DNA from: Burkholderiales bacterium RIFCSPLOWO2_12_FULL_61_40
GTDB taxonomy: Bacteria > Pseudomonadota > Gammaproteobacteria > Burkholderiales > Burkholderiaceae_C
Reading direction: 5' to 3'
NCBI GenBank assembly: GCA_001770935.1
Contig: MESI01000012.1
Coordinates: 3,699-46,928 of the forward strand
DNA length: 43,230 nucleotides
Notes under the pieces: generated by a model
Seen by the model: only the letters and a program-made list of their open reading frames with translations
The model's database searches: none
Told to the model about the DNA's origin: nothing
Translations under genes and position numbers: made by a program
Part shown: positions 26,341 to 35,016 of the stretch, one piece after another
Layout: each line of letters begins with the position of its first letter
Position numbering within the stretch: position 1 is the first letter of the stretch

Positions 26341-26400
26341 GCGTCTAACCTCAAAAAATCAATAATAATGATCATTCGTGTTGCTTGGCGTTGCCTCTGT

Positions 26401-26440
26401 ACCAGTCTGTCCAGTGGCGTATGCCTTTGGACAGACTGGT
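26401..26440. repeat. Perfect 13-bp inverted repeat between divergent genes
   Basis: ACCAGTCTGTCCA (26401-26413) is exactly complementary to TGGACAGACTGGT (26428-26440). The 14-base middle contains GGCGTATGCC, which can itself pair, so the whole 40 bases can fold into one near-complete hairpin. It lies in the 210-base gap between the GNAT operon (minus) and the methyltransferase gene (plus). It could be an operator, a mobile repeat, or a scar at the junction of two island halves. No T tract follows, so it is not a standard terminator. Confidence 0.7.
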
Positions 26441-26550
26441 CTTGGTCTCTAACAAGTTCTTGCATTTTCCGCGAAGACTTTACTGGTTGGAGACTAAACA
26501 ATACCTTAGGGGCGAAAAATGTCGCCAATTAAATTGCGTGAGGGAAATAC

Positions 26551-27060
26551 ATGACAAAGAGCCTGGACCTGGGATGCGGAGGAACGCCACGCAACCTGTT
26601 CAATGCCGATGAGGTCTACGGCGTTGATGTGCAAGACCTTCCTGAAGTCAACGTCAAGCGTGCTGATCTGGTACTCGAAGCGATACCCTTCGACAGCGAC
26701 ATGTTCGAATTCGTCACCGCGCACGACTTCATCGAACACATTCCGCCGCTGGTGTATGCGCCGACGCGCCGCAACGCGTTTGTCGAGCTGATGAACGAGG
26801 TCTACCGCGTGCTGAAGATGGATGGCACCTTTTTATCGTTCACGCCAGCCTATCCACACATCGAACTGTTCCGCGACCCGACCCATGTCAACTTCATTAC
26901 GGAACAGACCTTCCCGCTGTATTTCGACAACGTCAACCGCTGGGCCGCGATCTATGGTTTCAAGGGCGCGTTCATGATCGTGTCGCAAGAATGGCGCGGC
27001 CCACACCTTCTGACCGTGCTGCAGAAAGTACCTGTCCCAGCACCAGCTGCAACCGCCTGA
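26551..27060 (+). CDS. Class I SAM-dependent methyltransferase
   Basis: The 169-residue protein begins almost at once with motif I, SLDLGCGGTPRNLF, followed by VYGVDVQD (acidic residue at the end of strand 2) and the HDFIEHIP and YRVLKMDGTF motifs. This is the short Methyltransf_11-like form. It is the only plus-strand gene in the island after the GT41 gene and faces the DUF5672 gene. The substrate is unknown; sugar O- or N-methylation would fit the setting. GAGGGA lies five bases before ATG 26551. Confidence 0.82.
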   Translation: MTKSLDLGCGGTPRNLFNADEVYGVDVQDLPEVNVKRADLVLEAIPFDSDMFEFVTAHDFIEHIPPLVYAPTRRNAFVELMNEVYRVLKMDGTFLSFTPAYPHIELFRDPTHVNFITEQTFPLYFDNVNRWAAIYGFKGAFMIVSQEWRGPHLLTVLQKVPVPAPAATA

Positions 27061-27064
27061 TTAT

Positions 27065-27105
27065 TCTGTGGCAAAACCGGGGGCTGACCCCGGTTTTGCC
27101 ACAGA
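27065..27105. terminator. Perfect 18-bp hairpin between convergent genes, probable bidirectional terminator
   Basis: TCTGTGGCAAAACCGGGG (27065-27082) pairs perfectly with 27088-27105, leaving the five-base loop GCTGA. It fills the gap between the convergent methyltransferase (ends 27060) and DUF5672 gene (ends 27107), where transcripts from both sides should stop. There is no T-run on either strand, so intrinsic termination would be atypical. The CCGG-centred GGGG...CCCC form reminds me of intergenic palindromes in Massilia-type Oxalobacteraceae, from memory only. Confidence 0.55.
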
Positions 27106-27106
27106 G

Positions 27107-27868
27107 CTACAGTGCAGGCATGCCTGGAATATGCTGGCGCCAAAATTCCGGCTCGTATTTCCACCAGGCGTGCGTGCCCATCGGCAGCTTGCCGCCATTC
27201 ACATGGTAGTAGAACGATGGCTTGAGCTCCATCGAGAAGCGCGAGGCCGTGATCTCGTTCGGAATGATGAAATCAACCGACAGATTGCCCATCACCGAAT
27301 AAAACAGGTCTTCGCTTGACCCAGTATGCCGGAACACATTGCTTGCGCTCGGAAATTCTTCCAGCAGCGCCACGCACTTGCGGATCCGCCGCAAACTCAG
27401 CCCACCATTGCCGACCGCGACTTTCATGTGCTTGCCATAGCCACCTTCAAACCGGTCCAGATTGACGAACAACTCGTACTGCTCGGGCCAGGGGGCGCCG
27501 ACATAGTCGAATGGCTGCGCGCACCAGTAATCGAGTTCGTCGCGCAGAACAATCGCGTCGGCCTGCAAAATCAGTAAAAACTCATGCCCAGCAAAACGTT
27601 CGTGCAGCGGCATCCCGAGCATCAGCCGGTTATAGCCGGGGATTGAGGCGAACAATTCCTTGTCAAAGAACTCAAATGGAATGTCGGGATAACGCGCATG
27701 GTAATACGCGGTGTCCATCCCTTCCGGCGCAATAAAGCACAGAAAGCGCCCCTTGAGCACGGCCACAGAGTAATCGAGCGAGAACTGGTCGAACTTCTCC
27801 AACTGCGGCAAATACACCGGGATCACAATCGCACAGGGTTGGACTTCTTGATCAGCCACGGATTGCAT
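27107..27868 (-). CDS. DUF5672-like putative glycosyltransferase
   Basis: The 253-residue protein has the pattern I associate with DUF5672: [10 protein letters not shown] near the start, [11 protein letters not shown] (a DxD-like acidic site is reduced to QAD), [15 protein letters not shown] and [11 protein letters not shown]. The family is glycosyltransferase-like and common in polysaccharide or protein-glycan loci. No membrane segment is seen. It overlaps the end of the aminotransferase gene by 17 bases, with AGGT before ATG 27868, so it is translated with it. It may add the modified amino sugar to its acceptor. Activity unproven. Confidence 0.7.
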   Translation of the reverse strand: MQSVADQEVQPCAIVIPVYLPQLEKFDQFSLDYSVAVLKGRFLCFIAPEGMDTAYYHARYPDIPFEFFDKELFASIPGYNRLMLGMPLHERFAGHEFLLILQADAIVLRDELDYWCAQPFDYVGAPWPEQYELFVNLDRFEGGYGKHMKVAVGNGGLSLRRIRKCVALLEEFPSASNVFRHTGSSEDLFYSVMGNLSVDFIIPNEITASRFSMELKPSFYYHVNGGKLPMGTHAWWKYEPEFWRQHIPGMPAL

Positions 27869-28946
27869 CCACTACCTGGTCCGCCTGCGCCAAAGTCATC
27901 GTCGGACCGATCGGAAGACTCAGGACTTCGCGATGGATTGCCTCGGCAATCGGATACGCCCCCTCGCCCACTTGCATACCGCCATAGGCCGGCTGCCGGT
28001 GCGGAGGAATCGGATAATGAATCACCGTGCCGATGCCTGCCGCCGCCAGCCGCGCGGCCAGCGCAGCGCGCTCCGGATGGCGAATGGCATACAAATGCCA
28101 CACCGGGTCGGCCCAGGACGAAACCACCGGGATAGTCACGTCTTCTACCGACGCCAGGCGCTCGGTGTACCGTGCGGCAATCCGCGCCCGCTGCGCATTC
28201 ATTCGGTCCAACTCGGCAAGCTTGACATTGAGCAGCGCCGCCTGCAGTTCGTCAAGGCGAGAATTGAAGCCCAGCACTTCGTTGTGGTACTTCACACGCG
28301 AGCCATAGTTGCGGTACATGCGGATCGCTTCGGCCAACGCTTCGTCGCGCGTGATCACCGCACCGCCATCACCCAGGGCACCCAGGTTTTTGCCAGGGTA
28401 GAAACTGAAAGCGGCGGCATCGCCCAGGCTGCCGGTACGGCGCCCTTTGTAGCGCGCGCCATGCGCCTGCGCCGCGTCTTCGATCACCTTCAGGCCATGA
28501 CGCTTGGCAATCTCATTGATGGTGTCCATGTCGGCCACTTGCCCGTACAGGTGCACGGCAATAATGGCCTTGGTGCGCGGGGTGATCGCCGCTTCGATCC
28601 TGGCCGGATCGAGGTTATACGTGGCCTCCACCGGTTCCACCGGAACCGGCACAGCCCCGCAGTGCGAGGCGGCAAGCCAGGTCGCGATATAGGTATTGCT
28701 CGGCACGATGACTTCGTGGCCTTGGCCGATGCCGTAGGCCTTGAGGATCAGAAAGATCGCATCCAGGCCATTGGCCACGCCGACGCAGTGGTCAGTCTCG
28801 CAATAGCGCGCGAAATTCTTTTCAAAGGCATCAACCTCGGCGCCAAGGATGTAGGAACCGGAATGCAGCACGCGCTTGAATGCGGCTTCCAAGTCGGCGC
28901 CCTGCTCCAGATTGACTGCCTTCAGGTCCAGGAATGGGATAGGCAT
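27852..28946 (-). CDS. DegT/DnrJ/EryC1/StrS-type sugar aminotransferase (FdtB/QdtB-like)
   Basis: The 364-residue PLP enzyme has the family markers: ANGLDAI for phosphate binding, [20 protein letters not shown] and the PLP lysine K186 in [15 protein letters not shown]. These enzymes aminate keto-sugar nucleotides. With the FdtA/QdtA-type ketoisomerase gene six bases upstream, the likely reaction is 3-amination of dTDP-3-keto-6-deoxyhexose to dTDP-Fuc3N or dTDP-Qui3N. The 4-epimer cannot be read from sequence. No rmlA or rmlB homologue is present here, so the dTDP-4-keto-6-deoxyglucose must come from elsewhere. Confidence 0.9.
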   Translation of the reverse strand: MPIPFLDLKAVNLEQGADLEAAFKRVLHSGSYILGAEVDAFEKNFARYCETDHCVGVANGLDAIFLILKAYGIGQGHEVIVPSNTYIATWLAASHCGAVPVPVEPVEATYNLDPARIEAAITPRTKAIIAVHLYGQVADMDTINEIAKRHGLKVIEDAAQAHGARYKGRRTGSLGDAAAFSFYPGKNLGALGDGGAVITRDEALAEAIRMYRNYGSRVKYHNEVLGFNSRLDELQAALLNVKLAELDRMNAQRARIAARYTERLASVEDVTIPVVSSWADPVWHLYAIRHPERAALAARLAAAGIGTVIHYPIPPHRQPAYGGMQVGEGAYPIAEAIHREVLSLPIGPTMTLAQADQVVDAIRG

Positions 28947-28951
28947 GGGCG

Positions 28952-29365
28952 TCAGGTCCTGGCGTGGACGACCGATTTGAATTCATCGTAATCGTGATAG
29001 TAGTCAGCCGGGTCATACAAGGTCGATGCGATTACCAGGCACACGCCGCCAGACGAGAAGTTTTCCACCTCGCGCCACATCATCTTCGGAATGTACAGTC
29101 CGTAATACGAGCGGTTCAGCTGGAACTTGCGGCGCTCGATACCGTCATCGACGATCACGTCGAAACTGCCGGACATGGCAATCACGAATTGTTGCAGTTC
29201 CTTATGCCCATGGCCAGCGCGCGAAGATCCACCCGGCACGTCGTACAAATAATAGACACGCTTGATGTCGAAAGGAACATCGTTATTGCCCTCAATCACG
29301 GACAAGTTGCCGCGCGGGTCGGCATGCTTGTCGAGCTCGATAATCTTGCAGTCTTGTATGCTCAT
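28952..29365 (-). CDS. FdtA/QdtA-type dTDP-4-keto-6-deoxyhexose 3,4-ketoisomerase (WxcM-like cupin)
   Basis: The 137-residue cupin has the family signature: [22 protein letters not shown] and GHGHKELQQ with H52 and H54, then a long cupin barrel. FdtA and QdtA shift the 4-keto group to C3, the step before 3-amination. The pairing with a DegT aminotransferase directly downstream is the known order for 3-amino-3,6-dideoxyhexose pathways. Length matches the single-domain form with no acyltransferase fused. GGAG lies eight bases before ATG 29365. Confidence 0.9.
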   Translation of the reverse strand: MSIQDCKIIELDKHADPRGNLSVIEGNNDVPFDIKRVYYLYDVPGGSSRAGHGHKELQQFVIAMSGSFDVIVDDGIERRKFQLNRSYYGLYIPKMMWREVENFSSGGVCLVIASTLYDPADYYHDYDEFKSVVHART

Positions 29366-29386
29366 ATGCCGCGCTCCGCGTGGGGT

Positions 29387-30469
29387 TCATTGACGGAAGT
29401 AGCCGAGGGTGTATTCCCGCGTATCGTTCTTGGTCTGGTCCAGCTTGTCTTCGAGCAGCACGAAGATATCCTCGATGCGCCGGTCGATATGGTTGTGCTT
29501 GATGCTGCTGCAAATGCGCTCGATCAGGCCGTTTTCGCCCGCCTCGTCGAATTTTTTCACGGCCAGGGCATTGATACGGGTGGGCTCGACCAGATCAATC
29601 GTGTCGTAATACAGCGGCACGTCGCCCAGCCCAACGATCTCGGGAATATTCTTATAGAACGAGGGCACCACGGGGATGCCGCCAGTAATCATGGCGTTAT
29701 GCACGCGCACCGGTACGCCACACAGCACCGGCATGATCCAGTGGACCTTGTAGCCAGCCCACTTCTGCAAATTTTCCAAATCGCTCATCGCCGTGTATTT
29801 GCCATCCGAAAATCCCACACCGGGATGCTTGCGCGTTATCGTCTGGATCGCACGGTTACGCTTGGGAAAGTCGGCATAAAACGCGTGCTCACCCATCGGC
29901 TCATTGGAACGCTCGGCCATCAACAGCGGAATATTCTCGAGCAGAAATTTGCGCGTCCACTGATTGACGCCGCCCAGCACCGGCCCCAGCACGTAGGGAT
30001 TAAAGTGCGAGAACATGTAGGCATTCTCGGAGGCCGACGAAATAAAGAAATCGCAATGCATCGCCAACATGCAGCTCATATACGTCCAGTGCTGCGGATC
30101 CCAGTCCCAGACGATAAAGATCGAATTCTCGTTGCGGCGGTAAAAGTCGATGTAGTTGAACAGGTTCGGGCCGATGTCGTTATTCGTCAGCAGGAACACG
30201 GCGCCGTCGTATTCGCCGGGCGTCTGCTCGTCGAGAAAATTGTTGCTCAGAAAATGCAGCGTGCGCCTTGGGTTCAGCACCCGTGCGTGCTTCAGAATAC
30301 TTGACACGTAGATCGTGGTGGCCTGTGTACTGCCGAATCGGGCCAGCTTGGCGTCGGTCTCGGTTTTCTTCTGGATCGAGAAATAATCGAATTCCTCATC
30401 CTGCAGCAGCTCATTGATGATCTTTTTCGCGTCCGCCAGCTTTTGTATCAGCTCGATTTTCTTTTGCAT
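29387..30469 (-). CDS. Unassigned protein, glycosyltransferase-like C-terminal half
   Basis: I do not recognise a precise family for these 360 residues. The N-terminus (1-40) is Lys/Glu-rich and probably helical. The middle contains VFLLTNNDIG and IFIVWDWDPQHW. The second half, WIMPVLCGVPVRVHNAMI followed by TGGIPVVPSFYKNIPEIVG, resembles the nucleotide-sugar-binding end of GT-B enzymes, where a small-residue loop is followed by a conserved acidic residue (here E in NIPEIV). No membrane segment or signal peptide. It sits between the acyl ligase and ketoisomerase genes, 21 bases from the latter, so a sugar-transfer role is plausible. Confidence 0.6.
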   Translation of the reverse strand: MQKKIELIQKLADAKKIINELLQDEEFDYFSIQKKTETDAKLARFGSTQATTIYVSSILKHARVLNPRRTLHFLSNNFLDEQTPGEYDGAVFLLTNNDIGPNLFNYIDFYRRNENSIFIVWDWDPQHWTYMSCMLAMHCDFFISSASENAYMFSHFNPYVLGPVLGGVNQWTRKFLLENIPLLMAERSNEPMGEHAFYADFPKRNRAIQTITRKHPGVGFSDGKYTAMSDLENLQKWAGYKVHWIMPVLCGVPVRVHNAMITGGIPVVPSFYKNIPEIVGLGDVPLYYDTIDLVEPTRINALAVKKFDEAGENGLIERICSSIKHNHIDRRIEDIFVLLEDKLDQTKNDTREYTLGYFRQ

Positions 30470-30611
30470 GTAATTCTCAACATTTCGTTGGATTAGCCCT
30501 GTCGTGCCGCCAGCTTATCGCAAGCTTCTGGCGGGCCAAGCGGGGAACAAGCGTCATTCTTGCCGTCTATTCCACGAGTATGTGCGGCCCGTCTTACCGC
30601 GTCAATTGCAA

Positions 30612-31952
30612 TTACTCACGCCGGATTTTCTTTTGCCGCACGCTGTGCAATACGCCTTCCGTCAGTACGACCTTGGTCGGCACCTTGAATGAGGCGAGCT
30701 GGGCCAGGCAAGCTTGGCGCACCCGCTTCTTGACGCTATCGACCACTTCCGGCTCATCCAGCACAATCTTGGCGACCACGATCTGTCCGAGTAGGTTGTG
30801 CTTTTCACCAAACACAGCCACGTCCTGGACGTTGTCCAGACCCAGAATCACGCTCTCAATCTCGGCCGGGTACACCTTTTGTCCACCCACATTGATCAGA
30901 TCGGTCACGCGACCCAGAATACGAAAGTACTCGCCATCCACCTCGACCTGGTCCTGCGTATTGAACCAACCGTCCGCGTCAAACTCGGACTTGGCGTTCA
31001 AGTAGCCAACCATCGCGTACTCGGACTTGATCCACAAGATACCGTCAACCACCTTGGTCTGAAAACCTTCACCGCCAATGCGCACCCACAGCGAGCTGTC
31101 CTCGCGCGATTGCGAGCGCAGCACGCCCACTTCGGACAAGCCGTAGGTCTGCAGCAGGTTCACACCGGGGAATGCTTCGCGCACGCGGTCCAGCGTCGAC
31201 TGCGGCATGACTTCGGTGCCATAGGTAATACGCTGCAGCGACGACAAATCGAATTCCTTGTGCAGCCCCGTGACCATCAACAGCGTCAGAAAGGACGGCG
31301 TGGTCGGCAGTAGCTCCACCTTGTATTGTTCGATCGCACCGCAGATATTGGCCACCGAACGATCGGCCACCGTCACCACGGTGCCCAGGCTGCCGGTAAT
31401 CGCCAGGATGGTATTGATGCCGCCGAAGTGGTCGATCATCAGGAACGGAATCGCCACCACTGCCTGACGCGCCTTGCGGAATTTTTCCGCGACCTGGTTG
31501 AAGTCATGCAGGATGCCTTTCGGCTTGCCGGTCGAACCGGACGAAAACAGCACCAGACCCGGTACGCCACGCGTGCGAAACTCGGTAAGCAAGGCGTTGT
31601 AGTTGACGATCACACGCCGCTCAAAGGCTGCGTCCATACCATCGGCGCTGAAACGCACGTACCAGTCGCAGCCCGATACGTCCAGCGCAACCGACTCCTC
31701 AATGACGGAGTTGGTCGTCAGCGGAATCACGATGCAGCCGTGCCGGGCCAGCGCCAGCATCAGGCAGAACACTTCGGGCGAATAGTCGCCCACCACCACC
31801 ACCGTCTCGCCAGGCTGAATGGCGGCCTGCGCAATGCGTTCGCCAAAACTAGTGATCGTGGCCACCACGGCGCCATACCTGACCTCGCGCCCTTCGTGAA
31901 TGAACGCCAGCTTGCCGGGCGCGCTCTGGAACCGTTCGATCAGCCATTCCAT
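30612..31952 (-). CDS. AMP-forming acyl-CoA/acyl-ACP ligase (ANL superfamily)
   Basis: The 446-residue protein has the adenylation core: SSGSTGKPKG (137-146), TYGLSE (269-274), DADGWFNTQD (325-334) and GRVTDLINVGGQKVYPAEIE (split over 348-366), plus C-terminal K442 in RQKKIRR. It is shorter than most acyl-CoA synthetases (500+ residues). AAGGAG, overlapping the stop codon of the ACP gene just upstream, lies six bases before ATG 31952, so it probably activates a free acid and loads it onto that ACP. The acid is unknown. 142 bases without a gene separate it from the next open frame. Confidence 0.85.
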   Translation of the reverse strand: MEWLIERFQSAPGKLAFIHEGREVRYGAVVATITSFGERIAQAAIQPGETVVVVGDYSPEVFCLMLALARHGCIVIPLTTNSVIEESVALDVSGCDWYVRFSADGMDAAFERRVIVNYNALLTEFRTRGVPGLVLFSSGSTGKPKGILHDFNQVAEKFRKARQAVVAIPFLMIDHFGGINTILAITGSLGTVVTVADRSVANICGAIEQYKVELLPTTPSFLTLLMVTGLHKEFDLSSLQRITYGTEVMPQSTLDRVREAFPGVNLLQTYGLSEVGVLRSQSREDSSLWVRIGGEGFQTKVVDGILWIKSEYAMVGYLNAKSEFDADGWFNTQDQVEVDGEYFRILGRVTDLINVGGQKVYPAEIESVILGLDNVQDVAVFGEKHNLLGQIVVAKIVLDEPEVVDSVKKRVRQACLAQLASFKVPTKVVLTEGVLHSVRQKKIRRE

Positions 31953-31962
31953 GCGGCGCTCC

Positions 31963-32205
31963 TTAGGCTTTGGCCACGAGCAGCGCGTTGAGCACCAGCT
32001 TGATCAGTTTGTACGAGGTGATATTGCCCGCGTCTTCGTCGGGAATTTGCACCTTGAATTCATCTTCCAGCGCCAGCACCAGGTTCATATGGCGCAGCGA
32101 GTCCCAGTTTTCGATCGTGTCCATGCTCGCATCGTCGTTGATGCAGGCTACATCGACGTTCAGCATGGTGACCATGACTTGTTTCAGTGTGGTTTCATTC
32201 AACAT
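31963..32205 (-). CDS. Acyl carrier protein (second of the island)
   Basis: An 80-residue carrier protein with the phosphopantetheine motif IENWDSLRHMNLVLALE, S36 being the modified residue, and the acidic helix EDEFKVQIPDEDA. This WDSL type is typical of carriers that partner FkbH proteins and stand-alone ligases. I place the start at ATG 32205; the open frame extends upstream to 32283 but that part is antisense to nothing useful and overlaps fkbH. It overlaps the fkbH stop by 11 bases and its own stop codon carries the ligase ribosome-binding site, so the three genes are tightly linked. Confidence 0.88.
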   Translation of the reverse strand: MLNETTLKQVMVTMLNVDVACINDDASMDTIENWDSLRHMNLVLALEDEFKVQIPDEDAGNITSYKLIKLVLNALLVAKA

Positions 32206-33979
32206 AGCTAATCTCGATCCAGGAAGTGTCAGGTGGGGTGAAGGCGGATGCCGCCGCGCGGTAGTGGCGGGCGCCGTCCGCACTTATGCTTTGCAGAGGC
32301 AGTCCCAGGCGGTCGTAGAAATCGGCGACCTGGGCGTTCTTGGGCGAGGGGATGAATTCCGCGCCCAGTTCTGTGCAGCCACGCGCTACTGCGTCGGCGG
32401 CGATGCGGGCCCAGATGGCCGTTTCGACGCCGCGCCCGATCACACGGCAGCTCATTAAGAAGTTCTCAACTGTCGCCAACTGGCCCTCGTAACGCAATAC
32501 CGCGACGCCAGTCAGCCCGGCCGGACCGAACTTGTCGGCCACGTTCAGCGAATACACGGCATAGCACTCGTCACCCATCATACGCGTCACCTCAGCTTCC
32601 GTGTAGCGCCGCATAGTCAGGTTGAATTGGTTCGACTTCAGCGACAGTTCGCTAATGCGCCCCCCACTGGCGACCACATTGCGTGCCAGCGCCACCTTCA
32701 GCTCTAGCGACGCCAGATAGGCTTCCTGGTTGTCGAACTGCGCCTTGGCCGATTCGGCTCCGGCGCGCTGTCGGTACAGTGCGGTCTTGTCGGCGCCGTC
32801 GGCACTCACGCCACCGGCCAAGAACAGTTCGGCGATTTCGCGCGCGACCCGAGGGTATTCCGACAGCGTGGACGGTACCTGCACCGTGGTCACCATCGGT
32901 AGCTGCTGGCGCACCGCCTCGCATTCGAAGGCGGAATCGTCGACGAAGACCATGCTGTCCAGGCCCACATTCAGTTCTGCCGCCAGCGCGCGCAGGTTGG
33001 ATGGTTTGTCTTCCCAGTTGACCTTCTTGCTGACGAACCGCGCATCGCGCAGCACCATCGACGGATGATTGCGCAGCACTTCGTCCACGTCGGCCGGGTT
33101 GTTCTTGGTGCACAAGCACAGCACGATCCCGCTGCGTTCGAGCGCGGCGAATTCATGCTGCACACGCCAGAAGATATTGCCGGGATAGTCGTAAGGTCCA
33201 AGCTTGATCCCTTTCATCAGATCTTCGCCAACGACGCCGCCCCACAGGGTGTTGTCGCAATCGAGCACCAGTACCTTGTGGAAACGTGTGCCGAAACCGC
33301 GCGAAGCCTGCGCAATGCGGCGCGCCAGTTCGTTCATGAAGGCGCCGCTGTATGGCGCCTTGTTGCGGAAGTAGAAACGCAGGTCGAAGGCGGTCTGGCG
33401 CCCGACCGTGCGCACCACGTCACCGGTGTCAATCAGCCGGATATTGGGGAAAGCTGCCGCTTCTTCGCGCAGCGCCGCATTAAAACGTGCCAACACCGCT
33501 TCTGCCACGTCGTCGCCGCCAACATCCGCGCTCGCGTTCATGCGGTGGAAGTTGCCCAGCCAGACCAAACGCAGCGCCCGTGCCTTGCCGAAGACAAGCC
33601 GGTAGCGAGCGCGTAGTTCGGCTTCCTTGGCATCGACTGCGTCAGCGCTCATTGTGCCCAGTTGCGCTTCAAAGGCCGGTAGCAGCGCATCAAAAAACGG
33701 CAGCAGCACCATCTGCCCCACACCTGCACGCACAAACTGATCAACATCGCCGATCGGGTCATCGTAATTGCCCAGCATGATATCGGCGCGCACACCTGCC
33801 AACAAGGCATGTTTGCGCAAGTAGGTGCCCAGCGAATCGACCGTGGCGGACGATGAAATGCCAATGGACAGGCGCACTGGATACTCGCGCTGCTCCAGCA
33901 CGGCAATCATCTGCGTCAGCTGGCTCAGGGTTGCATCGCCCTTTGCAAGCGTGGTCAAGAGTTGGTCCGGCACGTTCAT
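32195..33979 (-). CDS. FkbH-family HAD-like protein
   Basis: The 594-residue protein has an N-terminal SGNH-like region (~35-230), a HAD domain with nucleophile D240 and D242 in VLVLDCDNTLWGG, and a C-terminal GNAT-like part containing SLKSNQFNLTMRRYTE (447-462). FkbH proteins take a phosphoglyceryl unit and load glycerate onto a carrier protein. With the second ACP gene directly downstream, glyceryl-ACP formation is the likely job, giving a glyceric-acid-type decoration. I use ATG 33979, whose bases overlap the stop codon of the degenerate upstream gene (ATGA); the frame goes on upstream to 34411 without FkbH similarity. Confidence 0.87.
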   Translation of the reverse strand: MNVPDQLLTTLAKGDATLSQLTQMIAVLEQREYPVRLSIGISSSATVDSLGTYLRKHALLAGVRADIMLGNYDDPIGDVDQFVRAGVGQMVLLPFFDALLPAFEAQLGTMSADAVDAKEAELRARYRLVFGKARALRLVWLGNFHRMNASADVGGDDVAEAVLARFNAALREEAAAFPNIRLIDTGDVVRTVGRQTAFDLRFYFRNKAPYSGAFMNELARRIAQASRGFGTRFHKVLVLDCDNTLWGGVVGEDLMKGIKLGPYDYPGNIFWRVQHEFAALERSGIVLCLCTKNNPADVDEVLRNHPSMVLRDARFVSKKVNWEDKPSNLRALAAELNVGLDSMVFVDDSAFECEAVRQQLPMVTTVQVPSTLSEYPRVAREIAELFLAGGVSADGADKTALYRQRAGAESAKAQFDNQEAYLASLELKVALARNVVASGGRISELSLKSNQFNLTMRRYTEAEVTRMMGDECYAVYSLNVADKFGPAGLTGVAVLRYEGQLATVENFLMSCRVIGRGVETAIWARIAADAVARGCTELGAEFIPSPKNAQVADFYDRLGLPLQSISADGARHYRAAASAFTPPDTSWIEISYVE

Positions 33980-35016
33980 CGCATCGCCATTCCGCCGTTG
34001 ACGGCTAACTTGTTGCCCGTGACAAAGGCGACGCCATTGGATACAAGGAGCCCGACGGCGGCTACGTCGGCCAACTTGGCCAGGCGCCGCAGCGGCGTCT
34101 GGTACCTGATCATCGGTTGCGCCTTTTCTGGGATATAGCCGATCTGCGTGGTCCCGCACATACCGGACGCCATGCAATCGACAGAGATGGCCTGCGACCC
34201 GAGTTTGCCCGCCACCCAGCGCGAAAACACATCCAGCGTGTCCTTGTCCATCGCATAGCCGTTCCAACTGACCAACGGCGTGCCTTGCGGCACCTGCGAG
34301 ATGATGTTGATCACGCGGCCGGAACAGCGTTCGATCGCCGCCGACACGCAGGCCTTGGTCATCAGATAGGTGCTCTTGACCTGCACGCCCAGTTGCTGCA
34401 CGTCGCTCCAAGAGCTAGCGACCAGCAGTTTTGGATGGATGCGGGGCGTTGCATTTTTGACCCAAACACTCAGGCCACCAAACACGCGGCAGGCCGCCTC
34501 AAACGGCTGCGGGGCGCCTTCTTCAATGGCGATGTCTGTCTGCACGGCGATTTCGTACCAACCTTCCGCAGAGTTGATGGTGGCGGCGGCGCCGCTGACA
34601 ATAGTAGCGACCTTCAAGCAACCAACGGGCGTCACACTCACTCCCGGTGCCGCCGTCGCCAGCACCCTGACCGTCCAGTTCCCGCTCAACACGAACTGCT
34701 GGTTCTGATTGACGGTGCGCGAGTCTAGTTCGAGCAGACGTGCCTGATCATACTTTTTCAGCTCCGTACATCTGATGTCACCGAGCCGCACCTGCAACAG
34801 GAATGCGATGTTCTGTGCCACCCAAAGCGCGCCGACACCGGACAGCTTGACACCGATCACGGTCGGGATGTACGAGGTGGTCTCGGCATATGTCCGGCCC
34901 AGGTTCTGGGGATCGTCGCCGGTCCTGTCTACGAACTTGCGCACGTCGGCGACGCTGATCTTCTTGAGCAGCGCGTGGGTGTCGCCCACGGTGATCGCGT
35001 CGAAATCCTTAAACAT
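33976..35016 (-). pseudogene. Degenerate second copy of the MaoC-SDR fusion gene, frame kept open
   Basis: From ATG 35016 this frame encodes 346 residues that align along their whole length with the 396-residue protein at 21824-23014 (start MFKDF against MFNNF; identical ends VNGGMAMR). About 50 residues are missing in several deletions, all in frame. In the MaoC part, GDDNPLHV has become GDDPQNLG and the VVHGML segment is gone, so H39 is lost. In the SDR part, TGGAGGIG has become VSGAAATIN, so cofactor binding is lost, although the S, Y and K (YAMDK) remain. It cannot work as the original enzyme. Its stop codon overlaps the fkbH start (ATGA). The open frame also continues upstream into the KAS III remnant. 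Confidence 0.82.

Noticed and set aside
28964..30304. 446-residue plus-strand open frame
   Set aside because: Antisense of the ketoisomerase and the unassigned gene; no family features.
32206..32283. 26-residue extension of the second ACP
   Set aside because: It lies in the fkbH 3' end in another frame; the ACP fold starts at ATG 32205.
33980..34411. 144-residue N-terminal extension of FkbH
   Set aside because: It is an alternate frame of the degenerate MaoC-SDR gene, has low-complexity Arg-rich sequence and no FkbH similarity.
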